From: Micromonospora noduli
Lineage (GTDB): Bacteria > Actinomycetota > Actinomycetes > Mycobacteriales > Micromonosporaceae
NCBI RefSeq assembly: GCF_003264365.1
Contig: NZ_PYAK01000013.1
Location: 62,001 to 126,000 of the forward strand
Direction of reading: 5' to 3'
Length of the DNA: 64,000 bases
Below the pieces are notes generated by a model. The model saw only the letters and a program-made list of their open reading frames with translations. It was not told where the DNA came from and made no database searches. The position numbers were made by a program, and so were the translations under genes. The first letter of the stretch is position 1; every line of letters starts with the position of its first letter. Of the stretch, positions 19,240-28,069 are shown piece by piece.

Positions 19240-21597
19240 GTGACCGAGCACGACCTCGATGTCCTCGACGAGATCCAGCGGCGGGTGCTGTGGCTCGCCA
19301 CCCGGATCGTGGACGCCGCCAACCATGACCGGGCCACCGGCGACGGTGTGAAGGTCGGCGGTCACCAGGCGTCCAGCGCCTCCCTGGTCACGGCGATGAC
19401 CGCGCTCTGGTTCGCGCACCTGGACGCCGAGGACCGGGTCGCCGTGAAGCCGCACGCGTCCCCGGCGTTCCACGCCATCCAGTACCTGCTCGGCAACCTG
19501 GACCGCTCCTACCTGCCCCGGCTGCGGGCCCGTGGCGGCCTCCAGTCGTACCCGTCGCGCACCAAGGACCCGGACGCTGTGGACTTCTCCACCGGCTCGG
19601 TTGGCCTGGGCGCGGCGGCGCCGCTCTTCGCCGCCGCCACCCGGCGGTACGTCGACGCGCACTTCGGGGCCCGCCCGCACTCCCGGTTCGTGGCGTTGAT
19701 CGGCGACGCCGAGCTGGACGAGGGCAACATCTGGGAGGCGGTGGCCGACCCGGCGACCACCGGGCTGGGCAACGTCATGTGGCTCGTCGACTTCAACCGC
19801 CAGTCGCTGGACCGGGTGGTCCCCGGCATCCGGATCAACCAGTGGCGGGGCCAGTTCGAGGCGGCCGGCTGGCACGTCGTGGAGGTCAAGTACGGCCGCC
19901 GGCTCGCCGAGGCGTACGCCCGGCCGGGCGGGGAGGCGCTGCGCGACTGGATCGACGCGATGCCGAACGAGCAGTACCAGTCGCTGTTCGGGCTGGTCGG
20001 GCCGGTGCTGCGCAAGCAGTTCCTGGACGGCGCTCCGGCCGGCATCGCCGAGCTGATCGCCGACGTCTCCGACGAGGAGCTCGGCCCGCTCGTCACCGAC
20101 CTGGGCGGGCACGACCTTCAGGCGATGCTGGACGCGTACGCCCAGTGCGACGCGGTCACCGACCGGCCCAGCGTCGTCTTCGCGTACACAGTGAAGGGTT
20201 GGGGGTTGCCCATCGCCGGCAATCCGCGCAACCATTCCGCGCTGCTCAGCTCGGAGCAGGTCGACACGCTGCGCGCCGCGCAGGGGTTGACCGCCGAGAC
20301 CGAGTGGGACCGCCTCGACCCGGCGTCACCCGCCGGGATCCAGGCCGGCGCCCGCCGGGAGGCGCTGTCCCGCGCGCCACGCGAGCGTGCGCTGGGGGTC
20401 ACCGTCCCGGAAAGCACAGGAGTACGCGCCAACAAGCCGATCTCCACGCAGGAGGTCTTCGGTCGGGTGCTGGTGGACCTGGCGCGGGACCGGGAGGTGG
20501 GCCGCTACCTGGTCACCACCGCCCCGGACGTGGCCACCTCCACCAACCTCGCCGGGTTCATCAACAAGACCGGGGTGTTCGCCCCCACCGAGCAGCGTTC
20601 CTGGACCGAGGACCGGATGCTGCGCTGGACGGAGAGCCCCGCTGGGCAGCACATCGAGCTGGGCATCTCGGAGATGAACCTGTTCCTGCTGCTCGGCCAG
20701 CTCGGGCTGTCCTGGGATCTGTCCGGGCAGCCGCTGCTGCCGATCGGAACCGTCTACGACCCGTTCGTGCTGCGCGGCCTCGACGCGTTCCTGTACGGCA
20801 CCTACTCCGGCTCCCGGTTCGTGGTGGCCGGCACCCCGTCGGGCATCACCCTCGCCCCGGAGGGCGGCGCCCACCAGTCCACGATCACCGCCTCGGTCGG
20901 CCTGGAGTTGCCCGGGGTGACCTTCATCGAGCCGGCGTACGCGGCCACCCTCGACTGGCTGCTCTGCGACGCGCTCGGTCAGATCGCCGGCGGGTCGGCC
21001 CCGGCCGCGACCGCCGCACCCGCCGAGGACGGCGCGTACTACTTCCGGTTGAGCACCCGACCGCTGGATCAGGCGCCGTTCGAGGCGGCCCGGGCGCGGC
21101 TCGGCGACGCGGTGCTGCGCCGGCAGGTCGTCGCCGGGGCGTACCGGCTGGTCGACGCGCACCAGGCGTACCCGCACCTGGTCGACGCCCCGGTGGTGCA
21201 GCTGGCCGCCTCCGGTGCCGTGCTGCCCGAGGTGCTCGCCGCCGCGGCGGAGTTGGCCGACGAGGGCATCGCCGCGCACGTGGTCGACGTGACCTCGCTG
21301 GACCGGCTCTACCGGGCCTGGCAGCGCACCCTTCGCCAGGGCGTACGGACGGCCACGGTGCCCAGCGTGCCGGGCGCGCTGCGGTCCGCGTTCGCCGATC
21401 GGGTGCCGGTGGTGACAGTGCACGACGCCGCGTCGCACGCGATGGCCTGGCTCGGTTCGGCGGTCGGCGCACCGGCGGTGCCGCTCGGCGTGGACGAGTT
21501 CGGCCAGTCCGGCAGCGTCGCCGAGCTGTACGAACTGCACGACCTGCTGCCCGGCAGCATCGTCAACGCCGCCCTGGCCGCCATCGCCCTCCGCTGA
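19240..21597 (+). CDS. Homodimeric 2-oxo acid dehydrogenase E1-like protein (AceE/MdeB family)
   Basis: 785 residues; standard AceE is about 890-920, so this is a shorter relative. The thiamine diphosphate motif is GDAELDEGNIWEA (from residue 155) with the Asn in NVMWLVDFNRQSLD. KVGGHQASSASLVTAMTALW, YTVKGWGLPIAGNPRNHS and LGISEMNLF are characteristic of the AceE transketolase-like core. The C-terminal third is the transketolase C-terminal domain. GTG 19240 has GGATGGAG at good spacing. No E2 or E3 gene is adjacent, so its complex partner is encoded elsewhere. The true substrate (pyruvate or another 2-oxo acid, as in MdeB) cannot be told from sequence. Confidence 0.82.
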   Translation: MTEHDLDVLDEIQRRVLWLATRIVDAANHDRATGDGVKVGGHQASSASLVTAMTALWFAHLDAEDRVAVKPHASPAFHAIQYLLGNLDRSYLPRLRARGGLQSYPSRTKDPDAVDFSTGSVGLGAAAPLFAAATRRYVDAHFGARPHSRFVALIGDAELDEGNIWEAVADPATTGLGNVMWLVDFNRQSLDRVVPGIRINQWRGQFEAAGWHVVEVKYGRRLAEAYARPGGEALRDWIDAMPNEQYQSLFGLVGPVLRKQFLDGAPAGIAELIADVSDEELGPLVTDLGGHDLQAMLDAYAQCDAVTDRPSVVFAYTVKGWGLPIAGNPRNHSALLSSEQVDTLRAAQGLTAETEWDRLDPASPAGIQAGARREALSRAPRERALGVTVPESTGVRANKPISTQEVFGRVLVDLARDREVGRYLVTTAPDVATSTNLAGFINKTGVFAPTEQRSWTEDRMLRWTESPAGQHIELGISEMNLFLLLGQLGLSWDLSGQPLLPIGTVYDPFVLRGLDAFLYGTYSGSRFVVAGTPSGITLAPEGGAHQSTITASVGLELPGVTFIEPAYAATLDWLLCDALGQIAGGSAPAATAAPAEDGAYYFRLSTRPLDQAPFEAARARLGDAVLRRQVVAGAYRLVDAHQAYPHLVDAPVVQLAASGAVLPEVLAAAAELADEGIAAHVVDVTSLDRLYRAWQRTLRQGVRTATVPSVPGALRSAFADRVPVVTVHDAASHAMAWLGSAVGAPAVPLGVDEFGQSGSVAELYELHDLLPGSIVNAALAAIALR

Positions 21598-21602
21598 CCC
21601 GT

Positions 21603-21643
21603 CGCCCGCCCGCCGGTCCGCCGGTCCGCCGGGCTGGCGGGCG
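21603..21643. terminator. Possible hairpin between converging genes
   Basis: CGCCCGCC at 21603-21610 pairs with GGCGGGCG at 21636-21643. The loop contains a short CCGCCGGT direct repeat. It lies between the E1-like gene and the metallophosphoesterase gene, which converge. Confidence 0.4.
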
Positions 21644-21654
21644 TCGACGTCGGC

Positions 21655-23262
21655 TCAGCCCGTCGGCGTGGGCGTGGGCGTGGCGGGGACGCCGCCGCTC
21701 GGCGTGGGCGTGGGTGTGGCGGGGACGCCGGCGGCCGGGTTCTCCACCAGGCGTCGTTCCAGGTTGACCTGGGCCTGCCCGGTACCGCCGACGGTGATGG
21801 TGTCGTACGCCTGGAGCATCTTCTGCTGGTCGAAGTAGAGCACGCTCATCGACAGCGGGGTGGGCTTCTCACCCTCCAGGCCGCGCAGCCCGGCGCCGCC
21901 GGTGGAGCCCTCCACCATCAGCGTGGTGCGCTGCTGCCCGGGCGCCTGCGGCAGCTCGGAGACCTGCCGGGAGTGGGTGTGCCCGGCCAGCACCAGCGGG
22001 CAGGTGCCGGCGAGCGGCCCAGCCGACGCCGGGTCGTGCACGAGCGCGATGTTGACCGGTCGCGGTGAGCTGCGGACCGTCGCGGCGAGCTGGTTGCCGG
22101 CCCCGATCACCTGGTCGGCCACCTGCTGGGTCAACCCGCTGCCGGCCGGGGAGGTGTTCTTGTCCGGGGTGAAGCGCGGGTCGCCGATGCCGGCGATGGT
22201 CAGCCCGGCGACCGTCGTGGTCGTGTTGTTCAACACGATCGCGTTCGGCTGACGGGCCACCGCGGCGGCGGTCTTGCCGGAGTCGTGGTTGCCCCTGATG
22301 AAGACGTACGGCTTCTTCAGCAGGCCGATCGAGGCGACGAAGGAGGCTTCCGGTTCGCTGCCCCAGTCGGTGATGTCCCCGGTGTCGATCACCACGTCGA
22401 TGCCGAACTGCTCCACGACCGTCCGGATCAGCTGCCAGCCGGTCGGGTTGAGGTGCATGTCGGAGACGTGCAGCACCCGGGTGGTGCCCGGGGTCGGCTC
22501 CAACAGCGGAAGCGCCGAGACGGTGGTGTAGAGCTGGCTGACGTTGCCGACCAGGCGCTGCAACTGCTCCGCGTACTTCGTGTAGTCGTTGGCGATCCGG
22601 CGGGCGTCACCGACGATGGCCGGCGCGTTGACCAGCAGCCCCTCGTAGCGCGGTTCCTCGATGGCCTGCGGACGAAGGGTCGCCGCCGCCGTGCCGAGGC
22701 TGCTGGCGGTGACCAGCAGCGCCAGCCCACCCGCCCAGGCGGTGCGCCGGACGTCGCGGAAGATCAGCCCGGCCAGGATCAACGTGACAAGCACCGACGC
22801 GCCGAGGGTACGCAGGCCGAGGCGCATCACCCCGGACCGGACGTCCTCCACGGCGCTCTGGCTGGCCCGGCTGATGCTGGCCGGATCATCGATCAGCGCC
22901 TCGGTGCGCCCCTGGTCGAGGGCGCCCAGCCGGACGGTGAGATGCGTCGGCCCGTCGTGGCTGTCGAGCAGCAGCGCACCGAGCGGCGGGATGTCGACGG
23001 TGGTGCCGCCGTCCCGGGCGGGGGAGATGCTGAGATTGGCCCGGAACGGGCCGATGTCGGTGCTCACCTGGCCACCGGCCAGCACCCCGAGCACCGCCCC
23101 CGTCAGGGCCACGGCGAGGACGGCGACGATCAGCCCGAGGCGGCGCAGCGGGCCGGCCGCGCCGACCCACCAACCCGTCGTCGGGCGCGGCTGATCGTCG
23201 CCGGTCACCGGGTCGTCCCGGTCATCGGCGTCGTCGTGCCCATCGTCGCGTTGCCCGTCCAT
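21655..23262 (-). CDS. Membrane-bound metallophosphoesterase
   Basis: 535 residues. After a charged Asp/His-rich N-terminus come three hydrophobic segments (about 42-64, 151-166 and 176-196). The calcineurin-like phosphoesterase domain occupies about 260-470, with all metal-binding motifs in order: HVSDMHLNP, DTGDITDWG, RGNHDSG, LVHDP and LAGHTHSRQ. The C-terminal tail carries a duplicated GVPATPTPTP unit, a Pro-Thr stalk. ATG 23262 is the best start; a TTG 60 bases upstream in frame would overlap the neighbouring stop. The dehydrogenase gene ends 60 bases upstream, so both may share a transcript. The substrate is unknown. Confidence 0.88.
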   Translation of the reverse strand: MDGQRDDGHDDADDRDDPVTGDDQPRPTTGWWVGAAGPLRRLGLIVAVLAVALTGAVLGVLAGGQVSTDIGPFRANLSISPARDGGTTVDIPPLGALLLDSHDGPTHLTVRLGALDQGRTEALIDDPASISRASQSAVEDVRSGVMRLGLRTLGASVLVTLILAGLIFRDVRRTAWAGGLALLVTASSLGTAAATLRPQAIEEPRYEGLLVNAPAIVGDARRIANDYTKYAEQLQRLVGNVSQLYTTVSALPLLEPTPGTTRVLHVSDMHLNPTGWQLIRTVVEQFGIDVVIDTGDITDWGSEPEASFVASIGLLKKPYVFIRGNHDSGKTAAAVARQPNAIVLNNTTTTVAGLTIAGIGDPRFTPDKNTSPAGSGLTQQVADQVIGAGNQLAATVRSSPRPVNIALVHDPASAGPLAGTCPLVLAGHTHSRQVSELPQAPGQQRTTLMVEGSTGGAGLRGLEGEKPTPLSMSVLYFDQQKMLQAYDTITVGGTGQAQVNLERRLVENPAAGVPATPTPTPSGGVPATPTPTPTG

Positions 23263-23322
23263 GCTGAAAGTCTGACCTGCCCGTCGGAAGATCTTGGCAA
23301 ACCTGAACGGATGGTGACGCAA

Positions 23323-24495
23323 TCAGCTGCGTCCGCCGTCACCACCCGCGAAGACCACCCGCAGGAGCCGGTCATCGTCGCCCGCAGGGTCGCCCCGGCC
23401 GTCGTGGTTGGAGGTGCTGACCCAGAGCGACCCGTCCGGTGCCGCGGCCACCGCACGCAGCCGACCGTAGCGGTTGGTGAGCAGCTCACTGGGCTGACCG
23501 AGCAGGGTGCCGGTGTCGGTCAGCTCCATCACCCAGAGGCGCTTGCCGCGCAGACAGCCGGTGACCAGCAGCCGGTCCGTGGCGGCCAGACCGGAGCAGG
23601 ACGCGTCCGACGTCGCCCACTGCGCGATCGGGTCGGTGAACCGCTTGTCGCCGGCCTGGCCCTCGACCTCCGGCCACCCGTAGTTGCCGCCCTTGGTGAT
23701 CTGGTTGATCTCGTCCCAGGTGTTCTGGCCGAACTCGACGGCGTACATCCGCTTCGCGGCGTCCCAGGCGAGACCCTGGACGTTGCGGTGCCCCAGGGAC
23801 CACACCGGGGAGTTGGGGTACGGATTGCCGGCGGCGGGCTTGCCGTCCGGGGTGATCCGGAGGATCTTGCCGCCGAGGCTCTTCACGTCCTGGGAGAGAG
23901 GGCGCTGACCGGCGTCGCCTGTGCTGACGTAGAGCTGCTTGTCCGGGCCGAAGCCCAGCCCACCACCGTTGTGCACATTGGCTTTGGGGATGCCGGTGAG
24001 GATCGGGGTGGGCTGCCCGCCGAGTTGCAGCCGGGCGACCCGGTTGTCCCGCTCGGCGGTGTAGTAGACGAACACCGTCCGGTCCCGGGCGTAGTCGGGG
24101 GAGACGGCGATGCCGAGCAGGCCACCCTCGCCCGCCGCCGCCACGTCGGGGATCGTCTGCACCGGGCGGACCCGCAGCCCGTCCGGCCCGGACTCGGGCC
24201 CGACCTGGAGGATCCGGCCGTTGTCCCGCTCGGTGACCAACGCACCGCCGTCCGGCAGGAAGGCGATCGCCCACGGCACCCGCAGACCCTTGGCGAGCAC
24301 TGTCGCCACCGCCTGCTGGCCGGCACCGCCGGGGCTCGCCGACGCGGACGGGGTCGGCAGGTTGGGCGGTTCGCCGGCCGGGTCTGGCTCCGGCTCGCCG
24401 AAGCTGCAACCGGCGGTCAACAGCAGCGCCGCGCAGGACGCCGCGAGGGCCACCCGGAGGCGGTGGATGCGAGGGTACGGGGGACGGGCGTTCAC
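23323..24495 (-). CDS. Glucose/sorbosone dehydrogenase-type lipoprotein (PQQ-dependent sugar dehydrogenase family)
   Basis: 390 residues. The signal peptide ends in the lipobox LTAGC (Cys about 25), so it is anchored on the outer face of the membrane. A Pro/Ser-rich linker follows, then the six-bladed propeller: VPWAIAFLPDGGALVTER, GEGGLLGIAVSPDY, NGGGLGFGPDKQLYVSTGD, YPNSPVWSLGHRNVQGLAWD and GGNYGWPEVEG are the family hallmarks. The GHRN stretch contains residues that contact the cofactor in characterised members. GTG 24495 lies seven bases after a TACCCT box with no ribosome site. Oxidation of a sugar with PQQ is the family activity; the real substrate is unknown. Confidence 0.88.
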   Translation of the reverse strand: MNARPPYPRIHRLRVALAASCAALLLTAGCSFGEPEPDPAGEPPNLPTPSASASPGGAGQQAVATVLAKGLRVPWAIAFLPDGGALVTERDNGRILQVGPESGPDGLRVRPVQTIPDVAAAGEGGLLGIAVSPDYARDRTVFVYYTAERDNRVARLQLGGQPTPILTGIPKANVHNGGGLGFGPDKQLYVSTGDAGQRPLSQDVKSLGGKILRITPDGKPAAGNPYPNSPVWSLGHRNVQGLAWDAAKRMYAVEFGQNTWDEINQITKGGNYGWPEVEGQAGDKRFTDPIAQWATSDASCSGLAATDRLLVTGCLRGKRLWVMELTDTGTLLGQPSELLTNRYGRLRAVAAAPDGSLWVSTSNHDGRGDPAGDDDRLLRVVFAGGDGGRS

Positions 24496-24502
24496 CCGGC
24501 CC

Positions 24503-24508
24503 AGGGTA
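24503..24508 (-). promoter_or_regulatory. Probable -10 box of a leaderless transcript
   Basis: On the minus strand TACCCT ends seven bases before the GTG at 24495, with no Shine-Dalgarno between. Confidence 0.5.
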
Positions 24509-24588
24509 GCCCGCCGCGCGACCCGGCCGGGCCCGTCGAGATGCAACGGGTGCCGATTGACCCGCCCGGATGATCGCCAGTGGACCAC

Positions 24589-26406
24589 TCACCGAGCCCG
24601 TACGGCCAGCAGCGCGGTGTCGTCCTCCCGGTGTCGGATCGAGGCGAGCAGCAGGTCGCACAGGTCGTCGAGGGGCAGCGTGTCGGTGCCGGTCAGCCGA
24701 CCCACCAGCTCGGTTAACCCCTCGTCGATGGAGCGGTCCCGTCGTTCGATCAGCCCATCGGTGTAGAGCAGCAGGGTGTCGCCGGTGGCCAGGATGGTCG
24801 ACTGACTGCTCCGGGGTGACGGGCGGGCCAGGCCGAGCAGCGGCTCCGGCGTCGCCTCCAGGGCCTCCACCGCCCCGCCGACCCGGACCACCAGGGCCGG
24901 CGGGTGCCCGGCGTTGGACCAGGTCACCTCGTGCACACCGGCGCGCTGCGGACAGATCCGTACCAGCGTCGCGGTGGCGGCGATCGGCAGCCGCAGGCCA
25001 CGGATCGCGCCGTCCAGGTTGCTCATCAGTGACCCGACCGCGTCCGGTCGGCCGAAGGCGTTGCCCCGCACCAGGTTGCGCAGCTGGCCCATGGTCGCCG
25101 CCGCCTCGATGTCGTGCCCGGCCACGTCTCCGATCGCAGCGATCACGTCGCCGTCGGGCTGCACGAAGGCGTCGTACCAGTCACCGCCCACCTCGACCCG
25201 GTCGGCCGCCGGCTGGTAGCGGGCCGCCAACTCCAGCTCCGCCACCACCGGCAGCCGGGGCAGCATGCTGTGTTGCAGGACCTCTGCCACGTGCCGTTGC
25301 TCGCCGTACATCGAGCTGTTGCCGACGGCCTGGCCGGCCCGACGGCCGATGTCGACAGCGGTGAGCAGGTCCCGGTCGTCGAACTGCTGACGTTGGCCGC
25401 CGTTGACGAGGGTGATCGCCCCCAGCACCGTGCCGCCGACGCCCCGCACCGGCACGCTCAGGTAGGAGGCGATGCCCAGCCGGGCGGCGATCGTCGCCAT
25501 CTCCGGGTGCGTGGTGCCCCTCGTCACGTCGGCCAGGGACGCCACGCTGCCGAGCCGGGGCTGGCCGGTCCGCAGGACCGCCCGGACCATCGACTCCGGG
25601 CTCAGCCCGGTGCGCAGCAGATCGCCGAAGCGGTCGACGTCCGCCGCGCGGGCCGGGTCCCGGTGCACCGAGACCACCTCGCGGGGCAGGCCGGTCGGCC
25701 CGATCAGGGTGAGCAGGCACCAGTCGGCGAGCAGCGGCACCATGGTGGCGGCGAGCCGACGCAGCGCGGTTCCCACGTCCAGGGTGCCGGCCAGCGTCTC
25801 ACTCACCCCGGCCAGCAGTTCCAGCCGCCCGTGAGCCTGCACCACCCGCCGCCGGGCCTCCTGCGCGCCGTCGAGCGCGATCCGCAGCCGCAGCTCCGAC
25901 GAGCAGGCGGCGGCCAGGTCGGCCAGGGTCCGCAGCTGCGCGGCCGTCCAGGCGCGGGGCTTGCTGTCGATGGCGCAGAGCGAACCGAGCACCCGGCCGG
26001 AGAGGTCGGTCAGCGGCATCCCGGCGTACGCGACCACGCCGAGGTCGTCGATGGCCAGGTTGTCCCGGACGCGGGGGTAGAGCCGGGCGTCCGGCAGCAC
26101 CATCGGCACCTCGATGTCCACTACGTGCTGACAGAACGAGTGGCTCAGCGGGGTCTGCCGACGCTCCGACCAGGGCTCCGGCAACCCGACCGCGCCGGGG
26201 AAGAACTGCCGGTCGGCGGAGACCAGGGAGACCAGCGCGACCGGCACGTCCAGCAGGTCACTGACCAGCCGGGCGAACCGGTCCAACGCCTCGTCCGGGG
26301 CGGCGTCGAGCCCGGTGTCGGCGAGCGCGCGCAGCCGCTCCGGGTCGCCGAGCACCGAAGGTGGCGCGATGGGACGCCGGGGCGAGGCGGGGGAGCCGTC
26401 GGTCAT
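24589..26406 (-). CDS. GAF-GAF-PP2C (SpoIIE-type) serine phosphatase
   Basis: 605 residues. The first GAF domain (about 20-175) contains VSLVSADRQFFPGAVGLP and SFCQHVV, as in many actinobacterial sensors. The second GAF (about 195-370) contains SYLSVPVRGVGGTVLGAIT. The C-terminal SpoIIE/PP2C domain has the metal aspartates in VGGDWYDAF, IGDVAGHDIEAA and NAGHPPALVV, and ends REDDTALLAVRAR. ATG 26406 has an AGGT site; the frame remains open far upstream by GC bias. These phosphatases usually dephosphorylate anti-sigma-factor antagonists of the RsbV type. No RsbV or RsbW gene is adjacent. Confidence 0.9.
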   Translation of the reverse strand: MTDGSPASPRRPIAPPSVLGDPERLRALADTGLDAAPDEALDRFARLVSDLLDVPVALVSLVSADRQFFPGAVGLPEPWSERRQTPLSHSFCQHVVDIEVPMVLPDARLYPRVRDNLAIDDLGVVAYAGMPLTDLSGRVLGSLCAIDSKPRAWTAAQLRTLADLAAACSSELRLRIALDGAQEARRRVVQAHGRLELLAGVSETLAGTLDVGTALRRLAATMVPLLADWCLLTLIGPTGLPREVVSVHRDPARAADVDRFGDLLRTGLSPESMVRAVLRTGQPRLGSVASLADVTRGTTHPEMATIAARLGIASYLSVPVRGVGGTVLGAITLVNGGQRQQFDDRDLLTAVDIGRRAGQAVGNSSMYGEQRHVAEVLQHSMLPRLPVVAELELAARYQPAADRVEVGGDWYDAFVQPDGDVIAAIGDVAGHDIEAAATMGQLRNLVRGNAFGRPDAVGSLMSNLDGAIRGLRLPIAATATLVRICPQRAGVHEVTWSNAGHPPALVVRVGGAVEALEATPEPLLGLARPSPRSSQSTILATGDTLLLYTDGLIERRDRSIDEGLTELVGRLTGTDTLPLDDLCDLLLASIRHREDDTALLAVRAR

Positions 26407-26576
26407 CGTGCACCTGTCTGCCGGGCGGAGGCGGACGGCCCTCCGACCCTTCCTTATACCTCGCGCGGGTCCGGGTTGAACCTCGGTGTGCTGAGTCTCG
26501 CCCGCCCCGGCTCCACGCGCCATCCCCCGGCACGCCGGTTCACCGCCGTGCCTGCACCGGCAGCGGCGGCGGGGAC

Positions 26577-26582
26577 TATCGT
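26577..26582 (+). promoter_or_regulatory. Probable -10 box of a leaderless transcript
   Basis: TATCGT ends eight bases before the GTG at 26591; no clear ribosome site lies between. Confidence 0.45.
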
Positions 26583-26590
26583 CGGCGGAC

Positions 26591-27517
26591 GTGAAGGTAT
26601 GGATTCCGCACCAGGCCGGCCTGAACCTCCTGGGTGATCTGCCCGCGGACGTGACAGTGGAGGTCTTCGAGCACACCGACCGGATGCCGTCCGAGGCGGC
26701 CGACGTCCGCTTCTGGGTGCCGCCGTTCCTGGGTGGCTCGGACGCGACGGCCGTGCTGCGGGAGCTGCCCGACCTGGCCGTGGTGCAGTTGCTCTCCGCC
26801 GGGGCGGACGCCTGGGCCGGCCGGACACCGCCGGCTGTGACGCTCTGCGATGCTCGGGGCGTGCACGACCCGTCCACCGCCGAGTGGGTGGTCACCGCGA
26901 TCCTCACCCAGCTGCGGGCGTTCCCGGCGTTCGTCCGCGCGCAGGCCGAGCGGCGCTGGACGTTCGCGGAGAACACCCCGACCGACGAGCTGACCGGTAA
27001 GCGGGTGCTCATCATCGGCGCCGGCTCGATCGGCGCTGCGGTGCGCGACCGGCTCGCCCCGTTCGACGTCAGCTTCACCCTGGTCGCCAGGACGGCCCGC
27101 CCGGAGCAGGGGGTGCACGCCGTCGAGGAGCTACCCCGACTGCTGCCCGACGCGGACGTGGTGGTGGTGCTGGTGCCGCTCACCGACCAGACCCGTGGCC
27201 TGATCGACAAGGCGTTCCTGGCCGCGATGCCGGACGGGGCGCTGCTGGTCAACGCCGCCCGGGGCCCGGTGGCGCACACCGAGGCGCTCGTCGCCGAGCT
27301 GGGCACCGGTCGGATCTCGGCGGCGTTGGACGTCACCGACCCCGAGCCGCTGCCCGCTGACTCCCCGCTCTGGGTCATGCCGAACGTGCTGCTCACCCCG
27401 CACGTCGGCGGGTCGGTGCGCGGGTTGTTGCCACGGGCCTACCGGCTGGTGGGCGATCAGGTCCGCCGGTTCGCCGCCGGGCAACCGCTGATCAACACGG
27501 TGGTCGACGGCTACTGA
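26591..27517 (+). CDS. D-2-hydroxyacid dehydrogenase family protein
   Basis: 308 residues, NAD(P)-dependent oxidoreductase of the D-isomer 2-hydroxyacid dehydrogenase family. The nucleotide-binding GxGxxG is IIGAGSIGAAV (about 140-150). The catalytic Arg is in LVNAARGPV, the Glu in DVTDPEPLP, and the His in TPHVGGSV. It is close to the group annotated as phosphoglycerate dehydrogenase or hydroxypyruvate reductase, but it has no ACT or ASB domain, and a true serA is present at 53164. The substrate is unknown. Its stop overlaps the convergent PH-domain gene by seven bases. Confidence 0.87.
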   Translation: MKVWIPHQAGLNLLGDLPADVTVEVFEHTDRMPSEAADVRFWVPPFLGGSDATAVLRELPDLAVVQLLSAGADAWAGRTPPAVTLCDARGVHDPSTAEWVVTAILTQLRAFPAFVRAQAERRWTFAENTPTDELTGKRVLIIGAGSIGAAVRDRLAPFDVSFTLVARTARPEQGVHAVEELPRLLPDADVVVVLVPLTDQTRGLIDKAFLAAMPDGALLVNAARGPVAHTEALVAELGTGRISAALDVTDPEPLPADSPLWVMPNVLLTPHVGGSVRGLLPRAYRLVGDQVRRFAAGQPLINTVVDGY

Positions 27518-27903
27518 CCGGGGGTGTCCGCCGGAGCGTCCGGCAGCGGCTGGCCGGTCGCCGCGACCAGTTGGGGCAGATCCGCCCCACGGACGGCCGG
27601 CAGGACAACCTGGCGGCCGTCGTCGAGCCGGGCCACCGCGCGCCCGCGCTGGTCGGTGGTCAGCTCGAGGACCTGGTCCCACTCGATCCGACGCTGCCCG
27701 ACCAGCGCCCGGATGCGCAGCTCCCGCGCGTCGGCGTCGGTGCCGGCCCGCCAGGCCCACACCGCGACGGCGAGCGGGACGAGCAGCACCGGCAGCAGGT
27801 AGTTCCGGGCGTTGGCCAGCGGCAGGGCGCCGACGAAGGCGATGATCGCGGCCACCAGGATGGCTTGGTTGTACCGGAAGCGGACCGTGTCGGGCTTACT
27901 CAC
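27511..27903 (-). CDS. Small membrane protein with PH-like domain
   Basis: 130 residues. Two adjacent hydrophobic segments (AILVAAIIAFVGALPLA and YLLPVLLVPLAVAVWAW, about 14-50) precede a domain with LRIRALVGQRRIEWDQVLEL, the pattern of actinobacterial PH-domain (YdbS/CFP-6-like) proteins. GTG 27903 follows directly on a GGAGG, which is unusually close, so the start is uncertain. Function unknown. Convergent with the hydroxyacid dehydrogenase gene, overlapping by seven bases. Confidence 0.7.
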   Translation of the reverse strand: MSKPDTVRFRYNQAILVAAIIAFVGALPLANARNYLLPVLLVPLAVAVWAWRAGTDADARELRIRALVGQRRIEWDQVLELTTDQRGRAVARLDDGRQVVLPAVRGADLPQLVAATGQPLPDAPADTPGQ

Positions 27904-28069
27904 CCTCCGATGATCCCACTCCGGGTTGTTTCGGCTCGCGGCGGGCGGTGCCGGCAGCGTGCGGTACGCCGTACAGTGACACAGGTCGTTGTCTCCCCTG
28001 AGTGACCGGCAAGTAACCAATTCGGCCGTCCATCGTTGCCAATCGTGGGTAGCGGACTCGCAACGTCCG

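Noticed and set aside
22285..24573. 762-residue plus-strand frame opposite the metallophosphoesterase and dehydrogenase
   Set aside because: Opposite two genes with complete conserved motifs; the sequence has no domain and typical shadow composition.
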